Part shown: positions 55,620-64,000 of the stretch, piece after piece
How the letters are laid out: each line of letters starts with the position of its first letter
Position numbering within the stretch: position 1 is the first letter of the stretch
Assembly: GCF_935825525.1 (NCBI RefSeq)
Contig: NZ_CAKXZT010000119.1
Location: forward strand, 153,120 to 217,119
From: Mesorhizobium escarrei
GTDB taxonomy: Bacteria; Pseudomonadota; Alphaproteobacteria; Rhizobiales; Rhizobiaceae
Reading direction: 5' to 3'
Length of the DNA: 64,000 nucleotides
Made by a program: the position numbers and the translations under genes
Notes under the pieces: model-generated
The model's database searches: none
Seen by the model: the letters and a program-made list of their open reading frames with translations, nothing else
Told to the model about the DNA's origin: nothing

Positions 55620-55634
55620 TACGGGAATCCCGTA
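55620..55634. promoter_or_regulatory. Palindrome upstream of brnT, candidate TA operator
   Basis: TACGGGAATCCCGTA: 7-nt arms around one A, 12 nt before the brnT ATG. Toxin-antitoxin operons usually bind their own antitoxin at such a site. Confidence 0.6.
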
Positions 55635-55646
55635 GAGTCGAGCCTC

Positions 55647-55922
55647 ATGACGGAAGACAGGTTCGACCCCGTCAAGGATGCGGTCAACCGCGAAAAGCAC
55701 AAGCTTCCGCTGGCCTTTGGCGACCGGATTTTTGCGGACGACAACCACCTGATTATCCCCTCGATCCGCGAGATCGACGGCGAGGAACGGTTCAAGGTGG
55801 TCGGTTTCGTCGGGGAGAAGCTGTTCACCGGCGTTTTCGTCTGGCGGGGCGACTTGCCTCGGTTCATCTCGGTGAGAAGGAGCAACAAGGGTGAAGAAAG
55901 AGCACATCACGCTGCCTGCTGA
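55647..55922 (+). CDS. BrnT-family toxin
   Basis: 91 residues from ATG 55647. The family signature is seen in order: FDPVKDAVNREKHKLPLAFG at the N-terminus, D-x-R-E-like SIREIDGEERF in the middle, and FISVRRSNKGEERA at the end, as in BrnT ribonuclease toxins. It overlaps the HTH gene by 32 nt and has a palindrome before it. A 248-nt upstream gap without a gene precedes it. Confidence 0.88.
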   Translation: MTEDRFDPVKDAVNREKHKLPLAFGDRIFADDNHLIIPSIREIDGEERFKVVGFVGEKLFTGVFVWRGDLPRFISVRRSNKGEERAHHAAC

Positions 55923-56169
55923 CCCGACCGACGCCGAAGATTTCGACGTGACGGCCGAAGCACTGGACCGGGGCCAGCGCGCCCGCCTGATCCGCAGGAC
56001 GAGGACTGGGCTTGGCCTGTCGCAAGCCGAATTCGCCAGCCGCTTCCGGGTCCCGGTCGGCACGCTGCGCGACTGGGAGCAGGCGCGGGCGACGGCGCCG
56101 GATTTCGCCATCGCCTATGTGCGGGTGATCGGCCAGCATCCGGACATGGTGGCAAAAGCGGTCGCATAG
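55891..56169 (+). CDS. XRE-type HTH antitoxin partner of BrnT
   Basis: 92 residues from GTG 55891, after AAGGAGCAACAAGG. The C-terminal half has the helix-turn-helix LGLSQAEFASRFRVPVGTL with RDWEQAR, typical of XRE proteins. It replaces the usual BrnA (ribbon-helix-helix) antitoxin at this place. It should bind the toxin and repress the operon. The pair is compact and looks complete. Confidence 0.83.
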   Translation: MKKEHITLPADPTDAEDFDVTAEALDRGQRARLIRRTRTGLGLSQAEFASRFRVPVGTLRDWEQARATAPDFAIAYVRVIGQHPDMVAKAVA

Positions 56170-56192
56170 CTGGCGTTGCCTGCCGGCCGCCA

Positions 56193-56678
56193 CTAGCTGA
56201 CGCTCCCTATCAACTTCTCAAGCAGGCGAGCAAGTGTGTCCTGTTCGGCGCGCGACAGGCCGGAAAGTATCTCGTGTTCGTTGGCGACGTGAGCGGCGAC
56301 CGCCTCATCGACCAATGCCAGACCTTTTCCGGTCAGTTGCACGACAACCCCGCGCCGATCGTTGGGATGCGGCCCGCGCATGATCAATCCTGACTTTTCG
56401 AGCCGGTCGAGCCGGTTGGTCATGGCGCCCGACGTCACCATCGTCGCTTCGTAGAGAGCGGTTGGCGTCAGCGCGTAAGGTGATCCGGAACGGCGCAGCG
56501 TCGCCAGCACATCGAATTCCCCGGTCTGCAACCCGAAACGCGCAAACAGCGGAGCGAGGCGTTCTCGTGCTATCAGCGACGAGGCTTCGTTCAACCGTCC
56601 AAGCACGGCCATCGGAGAGACATCCAAATCCGGCCGCTCTCGTTTCCACTGCTCGATGGCCTTCGCGGCGCGATCCAT
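56193..56678 (-). CDS. MarR-family regulator
   Basis: A 161-residue winged-helix regulator. The recognition part is TPTALYEATMVTSGAMTNRLDRLEKSGLI and the wing carries HPNDRRGVVVQLT (DxRxxxxxLT). The N-terminal extension is about 30 residues. It is divergent from the DMT gene at 56777 with two operator-like sites between them, so it is the likely regulator of that exporter. Confidence 0.93.
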   Translation of the reverse strand: MDRAAKAIEQWKRERPDLDVSPMAVLGRLNEASSLIARERLAPLFARFGLQTGEFDVLATLRRSGSPYALTPTALYEATMVTSGAMTNRLDRLEKSGLIMRGPHPNDRRGVVVQLTGKGLALVDEAVAAHVANEHEILSGLSRAEQDTLARLLEKLIGSVS

Positions 56679-56694
56679 CTATATCACCGTTAAA

Positions 56695-56712
56695 TATCTT
56701 GATGTTAAGAAT
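56695..56712. promoter_or_regulatory. MarR-type operator candidates
   Basis: TATCTTGATGTTAAGAAT (56695-56712) resembles the TATCTTGATATCAAGATA palindrome typical of many MarR operators. A second related site, TATCTTACCTCAAGACA, lies at 56721-56737 between the two divergent genes, with one nt less spacing. Confidence 0.55.
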
Positions 56713-56776
56713 CTTTGCATTATCTTACCTCAAGACACAATGCTGGCCAAGAGCCGCAAAGACAACAAGGTTCGTT

Positions 56777-57703
56777 ATGAAATTTCTCTGGGATTCAGCG
56801 CTCGGCCTTTTGGTCGTCACCGGCGGCCTGCTCGGCCTGACGCTGCCGTTCGGTAAGATCGCCACGGCGGCCGGCGTTTCGGCCATGGTCTGGGCCCTCG
56901 TCATCTCGCTCGGCGCCGGCGGCGTGCTTTTGTGCGTCCTGCTGCTGCGCGGGCAGCGCATCCGGCTCAACCCGCACAGGCTGCGTTATTTCTTCGTGAC
57001 CGCGGCGGTGTCCTACGCCTTCCCCAATCTCTTGATGTTCTCGGCCATTCCGCATCTCGGTGCTGGCTACACCGGTATCATGTTCACGCTGTCGCCGGTG
57101 GTCACACTGGTGTTTTCGATCCTGCTCGGCGCTCGGCGCCCCAATCTGCTTGGCGTCGTCGGCATTGTCGTCGGCTTCGTTGGAGCTGTCATGGTGGCGG
57201 TGACGCGTGGCGAGGCCGGCCAGCCGGCCGAATTTTTCTGGGTGGCGGTGGGGCTGCTCATCCCGGTCAGCCTTGCCGCCGGCAATATCTACCGCTCGGT
57301 CGACTGGCCCTTAGGAACCGGACCGATCGAGCTTGCCGTCGGCAGCCATCTGGCATCGGCTGCACTGCTTGTTTGCGGCATCTTCACGCTGCAGGGCGGC
57401 GGTTCGCTCGCCCTGCTCGCCGGCGTGCCGCTGGTGGTCGTCGGGCAGGTCGCGTCAGCCGCGGCGATGTTCGCTTTCTTCTTCCGGCTGCAGGCGGTCG
57501 GCGGCCCGGTCTATCTCAGCCAGATCGGCTATGTCGCAGCTGCGGTCGGATTGTTTGCCGGGACGATCTTTCTTGGCGAGCACTATCGATTGCTGACTTG
57601 GGCCGGTGCTGCCATCATTGTCGCCGGCGTGTTCATCACCACCAAAGCGCAAAGCCAGATCACACAGGCGCAAAGCCAGACGGGTGAGAAGGCGGCGGCG
57701 TGA
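56777..57703 (+). CDS. EamA/DMT-family transporter
   Basis: 308 residues from ATG 56777. Ten TMs in two EamA repeats (about 10-145 and 160-295). FVTAAVSYAFPNLLMFSAIPHLGAGYT and the second-repeat FRLQAVGGPVYLSQIGYVAAA are typical (in parts). The substrate is unknown. It is probably controlled by the divergent MarR gene. It is the third DMT protein in the window. Confidence 0.92.
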   Translation: MKFLWDSALGLLVVTGGLLGLTLPFGKIATAAGVSAMVWALVISLGAGGVLLCVLLLRGQRIRLNPHRLRYFFVTAAVSYAFPNLLMFSAIPHLGAGYTGIMFTLSPVVTLVFSILLGARRPNLLGVVGIVVGFVGAVMVAVTRGEAGQPAEFFWVAVGLLIPVSLAAGNIYRSVDWPLGTGPIELAVGSHLASAALLVCGIFTLQGGGSLALLAGVPLVVVGQVASAAAMFAFFFRLQAVGGPVYLSQIGYVAAAVGLFAGTIFLGEHYRLLTWAGAAIIVAGVFITTKAQSQITQAQSQTGEKAAA

Positions 57704-57731
57704 GAAGGTTCAGACGTTTCGTTGAGAAAGT

Positions 57732-58481
57732 TCAGGCTGGTGCCTTCTCCGCCAGCACCATGTAGTTGACGTCCATGTCCTTCGACCGCTGCCAGCGGTC
57801 GGCGAGCGGATTGTAGGTGACGCCGGTGCGGTCGATGATGGCCAGGCCAGCGCCGGTTAGCGCCTTTTCCAGTTCGTCGGGCCGCACCAGCTTGCCGAAC
57901 TGGTGGGTGCCGCGCGGCAACCAGCGCAGCACATATTCGGCGCCGATGATGGCCAGGCCCAGCGCCTTCAGCGTGCGGTTGATGGTGGCGACGAACATGA
58001 TGCCGCCGGGTTTGAGCATCTCGCCGCATTTGGCCACGAACAGGTCGATGTCGGCAACATGCTCGACCACTTCCATGTTGAGGATGACGTCGAATTTCTC
58101 GCCGGCGTCAGCCAGATCCTCCGCCGTCGTGGCACGGTAATCCACCGTTACGCCCACCTCCGCCGCATGCAGCTTGGCCACTTCAATGTTGGTGGCGGAT
58201 GCGTCGGCGCCGACCACTTCGGCGCCAAGCCGCGCCATCGGCTCGCACAACAGCCCGCCGCCGCAGCCGATGTCGAGGAAGCGCAGGCCCTCGAAAGGCC
58301 GCGCCGCGCGCGGGTCGCGGCCGAAGCGCGCCGCAACCTGGTCGCGTATATAGGCAAGGCGGATCGGATTGAACTTGTGCAGCGGGCGGAATTTGCCGTT
58401 CGGATTCCACCATTCGGCGGCAAGGGCGGAAAAGCGCTCCACTTCTCCGGCATCGATCGTCGATCGTCGGGGTTCTGGCAT
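57732..58481 (-). CDS. ubiG: Ubiquinone biosynthesis O-methyltransferase UbiG
   Basis: A 249-residue SAM-dependent methyltransferase that acts at both O-methylation steps of ubiquinone. The SAM motif is [34 protein letters not shown] is motif post-I/II. The N-terminal [27 protein letters not shown] is the UbiG signature (in parts). It is divergent from lysC, the usual rhizobial order. Confidence 0.96.
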   Translation of the reverse strand: MPEPRRSTIDAGEVERFSALAAEWWNPNGKFRPLHKFNPIRLAYIRDQVAARFGRDPRAARPFEGLRFLDIGCGGGLLCEPMARLGAEVVGADASATNIEVAKLHAAEVGVTVDYRATTAEDLADAGEKFDVILNMEVVEHVADIDLFVAKCGEMLKPGGIMFVATINRTLKALGLAIIGAEYVLRWLPRGTHQFGKLVRPDELEKALTGAGLAIIDRTGVTYNPLADRWQRSKDMDVNYMVLAEKAPA

Positions 58482-58838
58482 CGTGTGGTCTCCCGCAGAC
58501 TCAAAAGTTCAGAGCGCGATCGGGCGCAAAACCGGATACCACTTTTGCTGATCGCGCTCTGGTGCGCTAGGAAGTCGGTCGGGAGCCAGCGAATGTCAAG
58601 GCAGCAAATTTCGGCTGCTGCCCGCTGCGCCTATGCGACAGGCATTCGGGCACGCGCTTTGCGCTCGCATGTCGCCTTCGTCGCCCAGGTGGCAGGCGGC
58701 AGGCAAGCGGCGGCACGCCTTGCGAAACCCCAAGCATTTGGCTAAGGAGGCCGCGAATTCAGCGGCTGGCCCAGCCCGACGCTGCCTTTCCGTTTTTCGG
58801 CCGCCGCTCCGGCACCCAGTCAAAGGCATTTCGCTTCC
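58482..58838. other. Divergent gap between ubiG and lysC
   Basis: 357 bp holding the palindrome at 58511-58560. The rest (58561-58838) shows no gene; frames of about 70 codons on the + strand have no support. No attenuator or lysine riboswitch structure could be seen before lysC. Confidence 0.6.
58511..58560. repeat. AGAGCGCGATC-family palindromic repeat
   Basis: Perfect 11-nt arms AGAGCGCGATC (58511-58521) and GATCGCGCTCT (58550-58560) with the loop AAAACCGGATACCACTTTT, which resembles the AAACCGGTTCCCAC loop of 34146 and 38547. Confidence 0.85.
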
Positions 58839-60092
58839 ATGGCGCGCATCGTGATGAAATTCGGCGGAACCTCCGTCGCCGACATCGTCCGCATCCGCAA
58901 TGTGGCGCGTCATGTCAAACGCGAGGTCGATGCCGGCCATGAGGTCGCGGTGGTCGTCTCGGCGATGGCCGGCAAGACCAACGAGCTCGTGCAGTGGACG
59001 CGCGAAGCCTCGCCCATGCACGATGCGCGCGAATATGACGTCGTCGTCGCCTCCGGCGAGCAGGTGACCGCCGGCCTGCTGGCGATCGCCCTGCAGAACA
59101 TGGGCGTCCATGCGCGTTCCTGGCAAGGCTGGCAGATCCCGATCAAGACCGACAATGCGCATGGCGCGGCGCGCATTCTCGACATCGACGGCGCGTTCCT
59201 GATCAAGCGCTTCGGCGAGGGCCAGGTGGCGGTGGTCGCCGGCTTCCAGGGCATCGGGCCGGACAATCGCATCGCGACGCTCGGCCGCGGCGGCTCCGAC
59301 ACCAGTGCTGTCGCCATCGCGGCAGCGGTCAAGGCCGACCGCTGCGACATCTACACCGATGTCGATGGGGTCTACACCACCGACCCGCGCATCGAGCCGA
59401 AAGCGCGGCGGCTGGCCAAGATTTCCTTCGAGGAAATGCTTGAAATGGCCTCGCTCGGCGCCAAGGTCCTGCAGGTGCGCTCGGTCGAGCTTGCCATGGT
59501 GCACAGGGTGCGTACTTTCGTGCGGTCGTCCTTCGACGATCCCGACGCGCCCGGAATGGGGGATTTGCTCAATCCGCCCGGAACGCTTATTTGCGACGAG
59601 GAAGAGATCGTGGAACAGCAGGTCGTCACCGGAATTGCCTACGCCAAGGACGAAGCGCAGATTTCATTGCGCCGTGTCGGCGACCGGCCGGGCGTCGCCG
59701 CCGGCATTTTCGGGCCGCTGGCCGAGGCCAACATCAATGTCGACATGATCGTGCAGAACATTTCCGAAGACGGCAAGTTCACCGACATGACCTTCACCGT
59801 GCCGTCCGGCGATGTCGACAAGGCGCTTGCCGTGCTCGAGCGGCTGAAGACCACGATCGGCTATGACGTCGTGCAGTCGGAAGCCGGCATGTCGAAGGTC
59901 TCCGTCATCGGCATCGGCATGAGGAGCCATGCGGGCGTCGCCGCCACCGCTTTCAAGGCGCTGGCCGACAAGGCGATCAACATCCGTGCGATCACCACCT
60001 CCGAGATCAAGATTTCGATCCTGATCGACGGTCCCTATACCGAACTTGCGGTTCGCACTTTGCATTCCGTCTACGGTCTGGATAAGCAGTAG
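58839..60092 (+). CDS. lysC: Aspartate kinase
   Basis: 417 residues. First step of the aspartate family pathway (lysine, threonine, methionine). The N-terminal kinase domain has VMKFGGTSVAD, with the FKGDNRI-like GPDNRIATLGRGGSDTSA and YTDVDGVYTTDPRI. Two C-terminal ACT domains (about residues 265-400) give feedback control. It is co-directional with ptsP and prfA; lysA at 10384 uses the same pathway but is far away. Confidence 0.97.
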   Translation: MARIVMKFGGTSVADIVRIRNVARHVKREVDAGHEVAVVVSAMAGKTNELVQWTREASPMHDAREYDVVVASGEQVTAGLLAIALQNMGVHARSWQGWQIPIKTDNAHGAARILDIDGAFLIKRFGEGQVAVVAGFQGIGPDNRIATLGRGGSDTSAVAIAAAVKADRCDIYTDVDGVYTTDPRIEPKARRLAKISFEEMLEMASLGAKVLQVRSVELAMVHRVRTFVRSSFDDPDAPGMGDLLNPPGTLICDEEEIVEQQVVTGIAYAKDEAQISLRRVGDRPGVAAGIFGPLAEANINVDMIVQNISEDGKFTDMTFTVPSGDVDKALAVLERLKTTIGYDVVQSEAGMSKVSVIGIGMRSHAGVAATAFKALADKAINIRAITTSEIKISILIDGPYTELAVRTLHSVYGLDKQ

Positions 60093-60096
60093 CAGA

Positions 60097-60144
60097 CTGC
60101 ATCGGCCCGAGAATCGGAGTCGATCTTCGAAAAGCACGATGCAG
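60097..60144. repeat. CTGCATCG palindromic repeat after lysC
   Basis: Arms CTGCATCG (60097-60104) and CGATGCAG (60137-60144), with an inner GAATCGGAGTCGATCTTC stem. GGCCCGAGAATCGGA at 60104-60118 is identical to 8937-8951. Confidence 0.8.
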
Positions 60145-60158
60145 CAGATCGAAAGCCT

Positions 60159-60199
60159 TAGAGCGTCCTTTGGCGTCCAATTGGACGCATGGCGCTCTA
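60159..60199. repeat. TAGAGCG palindromic repeat before ptsP
   Basis: Outer arms TAGAGCG (60159-60165) and CGCTCTA (60193-60199) around a perfect 16-nt core GCGTCCAATTGGACGC (60173-60188). It lies between lysC and ptsP and resembles the elements at 27261 and 30522. Confidence 0.8.
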
Positions 60200-60273
60200 A
60201 TTGAGTTGTTGCGTGAGCGCCGGCCGCGGGGGAAACTGCGGCGGGCAAAATGTCCATTGGAGAACAAGCCGCG

Positions 60274-62544
60274 ATGCGTGATACGGCCAGTGGCCCGCGC
60301 GTTTTGCTGAAACGGCTTCGCGAGCTCATGCAGGAGCCGCTGGAGCCGCAGGAGCGGCTCGACCGCATTGTGCGCGATATCGCCGCCAATATGGTCGCCG
60401 AAGTGTGCTCGCTCTATGTGCTGCGCGCCGATTCGGTGCTCGAACTCTATGCCACCGAGGGTCTGAACCCGAACGCCGTCCATTTGGCGCAGCTCAGGCT
60501 GGGGGAAGGCCTCGTCGGCACGATCGCGGCCTCAGCACGGCCGCTCAATCTCTCCAACGCGCAGGAACATCCAGCCTTCGCCTACCTGCCGGAGACGGGG
60601 GAAGAGATCTACAATTCCTTCCTCGGCGTGCCAGTGCTCAGGGCAGGGCGCACGCTCGGTGTGCTGGTCGTCCAAAACAAGACCATGCGCCACTATCGCG
60701 ACGACGAGGTCGAGGCGCTGGAAACGACGGCGATGGTGATCGCCGAGATGATCGCGACCGGTGACCTTGCCCGGCTGACCCGGCCCGGGCTCGAACTCGA
60801 CCTGCGCCGCCCGGTGAGTTTTACCGGCCTGTCCTTCAACGAGGGCGTCGGGCTTGGTCATGTCGTGCTGCACGAGCCGCGCATCGTCGTCACCAATCTG
60901 TTCAACGAGGACAGCGATGAGGAGATCAGGCGGCTCGATGCATCCCTCGGTTCGCTCAGGCTCTCCATCGACGACATGCTGGAACGCCGCGAAGTCGCCT
61001 TCGAGGGTGAGCACCGCCAGGTGCTCGAAGCCTATCGCATGTTCGCCAACGACAGCGGCTGGGTGCGCCGGCTGGAAGAGGCGATCCGCAACGGCCTGAC
61101 GGCGGAAGCAGCGGTGGAAAAAGTGCAGAGCGACATGCGTGCCCGCATGCTGCACATGACCGATCCGTATCTGCGCGAGCGAATGAGCGATTTCGACGAT
61201 CTCGCCAACCGGTTGCTGCGCCAGTTGATGGGGCGGGGGCCGGACGATGTCGCGGCCTCGCTGCCGAAGGACGCCATTATCGTCGCCCGCTCGATGGGGG
61301 CTGCCGAACTGCTCGATTATCCCAGAGACAAGCTGCGCGGACTGGTGCTCGAGGACGGCGCGGCGACCAGCCATGTCGTTATCGTGGCGCGGGCCATGGG
61401 CATACCGGCCGCGGGCCAGATGAGGGGCGCCGTTTCCATGGCGGAAAACGGCGACGCCATCATTGTCGACGGCGAAGAAGGCGCGATCCACCTTCGCCCC
61501 CAGCCCGACCTCGAAGCCGCCTATGCCGAAAAGGTCCGCTTCCGGGCGCGGCGGCAGGAGGTCTATCGCGAGCTGCGCAAGAAGCCGTCGATGACCAGGG
61601 ACGGCGTCCAGGTCGACCTTTTGATGAATGCAGGCCTGGCCGTCGATCTGCCGCAGCTTGCGGAGGCCGGCGCCGCCGGCATCGGCCTGTTCCGCACCGA
61701 GCTGCAATTCATGGTCGCCTCGACCTTTCCGCGGGCGGAAGCCCAGGAACGGCTCTACCGTGACGTGCTCGACGCGGCGCGCGGCAAGCCGGTGACCTTC
61801 CGCACCATCGATATCGGCGGCGACAAGGTGCTGCCCTATTTCAAGGACACGATTCAGGAAGAGAACCCGGCGCTCGGCTGGCGCGCCATCCGCTTGACGC
61901 TCGACCGGCCGGGCCTGTTGCGCACCCAGATCCGCGCACTTTTGAAAGCATGCGGCGGGCGTGAACTGAAGCTGATGCTGCCGATGGTGACGGAGCTCGG
62001 CGAGATCGCCCAGGCGCGCGAAATCATCGATCGTGAAGTGCGGCATCTGTCGCGTTTTGCCCATCATCTGCCGACCAGCCTGAAGCTCGGGGCCATGCTG
62101 GAAGTGCCTTCGCTGCTGTTCCAGCTCGATGAGCTGATGATGGCCGTCGATTTCGTCTCGGTCGGCTCGAACGATCTGTTCCAGTTCGTCATGGCGGTCG
62201 ATCGCGGCAACACGCAGCTTGCCGACCGCTTCGATGTGCTGTCGACGCCGTTCCTGCGCGCGCTGAAGCAGATTGCCGATGCCGGGGTGCGCAATCAAAC
62301 CCCGGTGACCTTGTGCGGCGAGCTGGCCGGCAAGCCGATCTCGGCGATGGCGCTGATCGGCCTTGGCTACCGATCGATCTCGATGTCGCCGGCCTCGATC
62401 GGTCCGGTCAAGGCGATGCTGACGGAACTGCCGTTGGCCGAGCTGGAAGCGTTCTTCGACGACAATCTCATGGCGCCGGCACAGGGGTTGCCGATGCGGG
62501 CACTGCTGCAGGCCTTTGCCGACGACCGCTCCATTCCGTTATAG
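60274..62544 (+). CDS. ptsP: Phosphoenolpyruvate-protein phosphotransferase of the nitrogen PTS (EI-Ntr)
   Basis: 756 residues from ATG 60274, with GGAGAA 9 nt upstream (ATG 60250 is also in frame). An N-terminal GAF domain (about residues 15-165) senses nitrogen state (glutamine or 2-oxoglutarate in relatives), then an EI domain: phospho-His in DGAATSHVVIVARAMG, and the PEP-binding C-terminal barrel with the catalytic Cys in PVTLCGELAGKP. It starts the PTS-Ntr phosphorelay (NPr, EIIA-Ntr), whose other parts are not in the window. It is between lysC and prfA, the conserved rhizobial order. Confidence 0.96.
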   Translation: MRDTASGPRVLLKRLRELMQEPLEPQERLDRIVRDIAANMVAEVCSLYVLRADSVLELYATEGLNPNAVHLAQLRLGEGLVGTIAASARPLNLSNAQEHPAFAYLPETGEEIYNSFLGVPVLRAGRTLGVLVVQNKTMRHYRDDEVEALETTAMVIAEMIATGDLARLTRPGLELDLRRPVSFTGLSFNEGVGLGHVVLHEPRIVVTNLFNEDSDEEIRRLDASLGSLRLSIDDMLERREVAFEGEHRQVLEAYRMFANDSGWVRRLEEAIRNGLTAEAAVEKVQSDMRARMLHMTDPYLRERMSDFDDLANRLLRQLMGRGPDDVAASLPKDAIIVARSMGAAELLDYPRDKLRGLVLEDGAATSHVVIVARAMGIPAAGQMRGAVSMAENGDAIIVDGEEGAIHLRPQPDLEAAYAEKVRFRARRQEVYRELRKKPSMTRDGVQVDLLMNAGLAVDLPQLAEAGAAGIGLFRTELQFMVASTFPRAEAQERLYRDVLDAARGKPVTFRTIDIGGDKVLPYFKDTIQEENPALGWRAIRLTLDRPGLLRTQIRALLKACGGRELKLMLPMVTELGEIAQAREIIDREVRHLSRFAHHLPTSLKLGAMLEVPSLLFQLDELMMAVDFVSVGSNDLFQFVMAVDRGNTQLADRFDVLSTPFLRALKQIADAGVRNQTPVTLCGELAGKPISAMALIGLGYRSISMSPASIGPVKAMLTELPLAELEAFFDDNLMAPAQGLPMRALLQAFADDRSIPL

Positions 62545-62729
62545 ATTCACGTGAGGACGGCCTGCAAATGTCGATTTTCTGCGCTTCCGGTGCTCATGTA
62601 CCTAAATGTACATTCCGCGCCGGCCTTCGCCGGCCGAAGCCCTCATCGATGCCTCCGCCCTATGAAGGCTACGGCCGGCGTAGGCCGGTTCTCGAAACTC
62701 GCCATTTTCGACTCGCCCTGACGTGAATC
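62544..62729. repeat. Dispersed palindromic repeat, family R, copy 4 with an internal insertion
   Basis: The outer arms GATTCACGTGAGG (62544-62556) and CCTGACGTGAATC (62717-62729) and the core CTGCGCTTCCGGTGCTCA match family R. Between the core halves an extra block of about 70 nt (about 62618-62690), itself palindromic (CGCCGGCCTTCGCCGGC and GCCGGCGTAGGCCGG), is present that copies 1-3 lack. It lies in the ptsP-prfA gap. Confidence 0.85.
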
Positions 62730-62748
62730 GTATCGAAGTTCCAGGATT

Positions 62749-63828
62749 ATGATCAACCTGCCCCGCGACCGCATGGATCAAGTCGTCAAGCGTTTCGACA
62801 TGCTCGAAGCGCAAATGTCGGCCGGGCCGGCAGCGGACGCCTATGTCAGGATGGCGTCGGAATATGCCGACATGCAGGAGATGGTGGCAAAGATCAGGGC
62901 GCTACGCACCGCTGAGCATGAACAGGCCGACCTGCAGGCGATGCTCGCCGACAAAAGCATCGATGCCGAAATGCGGGCATTGGCCGAGGCCGATCTGCCC
63001 GAGGTGAGGGAACGCATCGAGGCGCTGCAGAAGGACATCCAAATCCTGCTTCTGCCCAAGGATGCCGCCGACGACAAGAACGCCATCCTCGAAATCCGCG
63101 CCGGCACCGGCGGCGACGAGGCGGCTCTCTTTGCCGGCGATCTGTTTCGCATGTACGAACGCTATGCCGCGGCACGCGGCTGGCGTTTCGAGACGGCGTC
63201 GGCCAGCGAGGGCGAGGTCGGCGGCTACAAGGAAATCATCGCCACGATTTCAGGCAAGGGGGTCTTTGCCCATCTGAAATTCGAGTCCGGCGTGCATCGC
63301 GTGCAGCGCGTGCCGGCGACCGAGGCCGGCGGGCGCATCCACACGTCGGCGGCGACGGTTGCGGTGCTGCCCGAAGCGGAAGAGGTCGACATCGAAATCA
63401 GGGCCGAAGACATCCGCATCGATACGATGCGCGCCTCGGGTTCGGGCGGCCAGCACGTCAATACCACCGATTCGGCAGTGCGCATCACCCATCTGCCGAC
63501 CGGCATCATGGTCGTGCAGGCGGAGAAGTCGCAGCACCAGAACCGGGCAAAAGCCATGCAGATCCTGCGCGCCAGGCTTTACGACCTCGAGCGCAGCAAG
63601 GCTGACGAGGAACGCTCCGAATCGCGCAAATCGCAGGTCGGTTCGGGCGATCGCTCGGAGCGCATCCGCACCTATAATTTCCCGCAGGGACGCGTCACCG
63701 ACCATCGCATCAATCTGACGCTCTACAAGCTCGACCGGGTGATGATGGGCGAACTCGACGAGATCATCGACGCGCTGATCGCCGATCACCAGTCGAAGCT
63801 GCTCGCCGATATCGGCCTCGATGGCTGA
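62749..63828 (+). CDS. prfA: Peptide chain release factor 1
   Basis: 359 residues. Recognises UAA and UAG stops. The GGQ motif is [16 protein letters not shown], and the stop-reading PxT motif is PAT ([10 protein letters not shown]). The length is normal. In many Alphaproteobacteria it is followed by prmC, which methylates its Gln; here the next 156 nt hold a repeat, so prmC may start beyond the window. Confidence 0.97.
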   Translation: MINLPRDRMDQVVKRFDMLEAQMSAGPAADAYVRMASEYADMQEMVAKIRALRTAEHEQADLQAMLADKSIDAEMRALAEADLPEVRERIEALQKDIQILLLPKDAADDKNAILEIRAGTGGDEAALFAGDLFRMYERYAAARGWRFETASASEGEVGGYKEIIATISGKGVFAHLKFESGVHRVQRVPATEAGGRIHTSAATVAVLPEAEEVDIEIRAEDIRIDTMRASGSGGQHVNTTDSAVRITHLPTGIMVVQAEKSQHQNRAKAMQILRARLYDLERSKADEERSESRKSQVGSGDRSERIRTYNFPQGRVTDHRINLTLYKLDRVMMGELDEIIDALIADHQSKLLADIGLDG

Positions 63829-63844
63829 CAGGCTGCCCGGTAGG

Positions 63845-64000
63845 CCGGTGTGGCTTTGAATTCGAAATTCGTATCACGTTGGAGCAGCGCAATGACGAAT
63901 TTCGGATTCAAAGTCACACCGGCAAGTTGCTGGTATCTAGTGTGGTGGATTTGAGGTTCCTGAACGCTGATGCCAACAAATAGCAGGAACCTCAAATCCA
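63845..64000. repeat. Composite B-A palindromic element, copy 2 (cut by window end)
   Basis: Palindrome B (63845-63922; ends CCGGTGTGG and CACACCGG) then palindrome A (63937-64000, starts CTAGTGTGG, continues past the window). Compared with 11972-12138, the order is reversed and the loops are reverse complements, so this is the same element in the opposite orientation. It starts 17 nt after prfA. Confidence 0.85.

Noticed and set aside
55399..55646. Additional short gene before BrnT
   Set aside because: No open frame with a ribosome binding site; only short A/T-rich and palindromic pieces are seen.
58561..58838. Lysine riboswitch before lysC
   Set aside because: No conserved riboswitch core could be seen, and such switches are not usual in Alphaproteobacteria.

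Overview
The window looks like a chromosomal segment of an alphaproteobacterium of the Rhizobiales, most probably Mesorhizobium or a close relative. This is inferred from the high-GC coding style, from familiar rhizobial gene blocks (ftsEX; DUF4175-lysA-lipoprotein-argH-tlpA; hbd-etfA-etfB; secA-PPIase-argJ-GNAT-mutT; ubiG-lysC-ptsP-prfA) and from the many intergenic palindromic repeats. No rRNA, prophage, insertion sequence or CRISPR array is visible. One tRNA (Leu, anticodon CAA) is present.

Layout. 1-6.2 kb: ftsX (cut by the window edge) and ftsE, a membrane protein of unknown function, hpt, a stand-alone receiver, a DMT exporter with a divergent LysR regulator, and a VOC protein. 6.2-14.3 kb: a large DUF4175 protein, a PLP dehydratase with a divergent ArsR regulator, lysA, a small lipoprotein, argH and tlpA. 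14.5-22.6 kb: two ABC importers facing each other, ugpBAEC (glycerol-3-phosphate type) on + and an Fe3+ type fbpABC on -. 22.8-27 kb: an ECF sigma factor with an NrsF-type anti-sigma factor, then a secreted FecR-domain protein plus a CHASE2 class III nucleotide cyclase, with gene-poor DNA on both sides of that pair. 27.5-34.1 kb: hbd, etfA and etfB, rhomboid protease, cobalamin adenosyltransferase, a twin-TM protein, an SDR and a divergent YihY protein. 34-43.5 kb: DMT exporter, GluQRS, a 3-methyladenine glycosylase, HNH nuclease, DsbB, a YqaA-like membrane protein, tRNA-Leu, an unknown secreted protein, and an acetyltransferase/flippase pair. 43.8-51.3 kb: secA, parvulin, TetR, argJ, GNAT, mutT. 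51.4-56.2 kb: a small TM protein, a Flp pilin, a methyltransferase-like protein, comF, grxC, nitrilase, DUF1178 and a BrnT/HTH toxin-antitoxin pair. 56.2-64 kb: MarR and DMT pair, ubiG, lysC, ptsP and prfA.

Regulation that can be read from the sequence: a CtrA-type box (TTAA-N7-TTAACCAT) before ftsE; a TGA-N9-TCA iron (RirA-type) box before fbpA; a GTAAC-N16-CGAA promoter before the ECF sigma gene; palindromic operator candidates before the TetR, MarR, ArsR and BrnT genes; stem-loops between binding-protein and permease genes in both ABC operons; and a triplicated 18-bp unit, each copy with a Shine-Dalgarno sequence, before etfB. Many gaps are filled by dispersed palindromic elements of at least five families, including a composite two-palindrome element found in opposite orientation after argH and after prfA.

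No completely new system is proven by this sequence. The most promising items are the FecR-CHASE2 cyclase pair with unusual purine-pocket residues, the triple-SD leader of etfB, and the composite mobile-like repeat.
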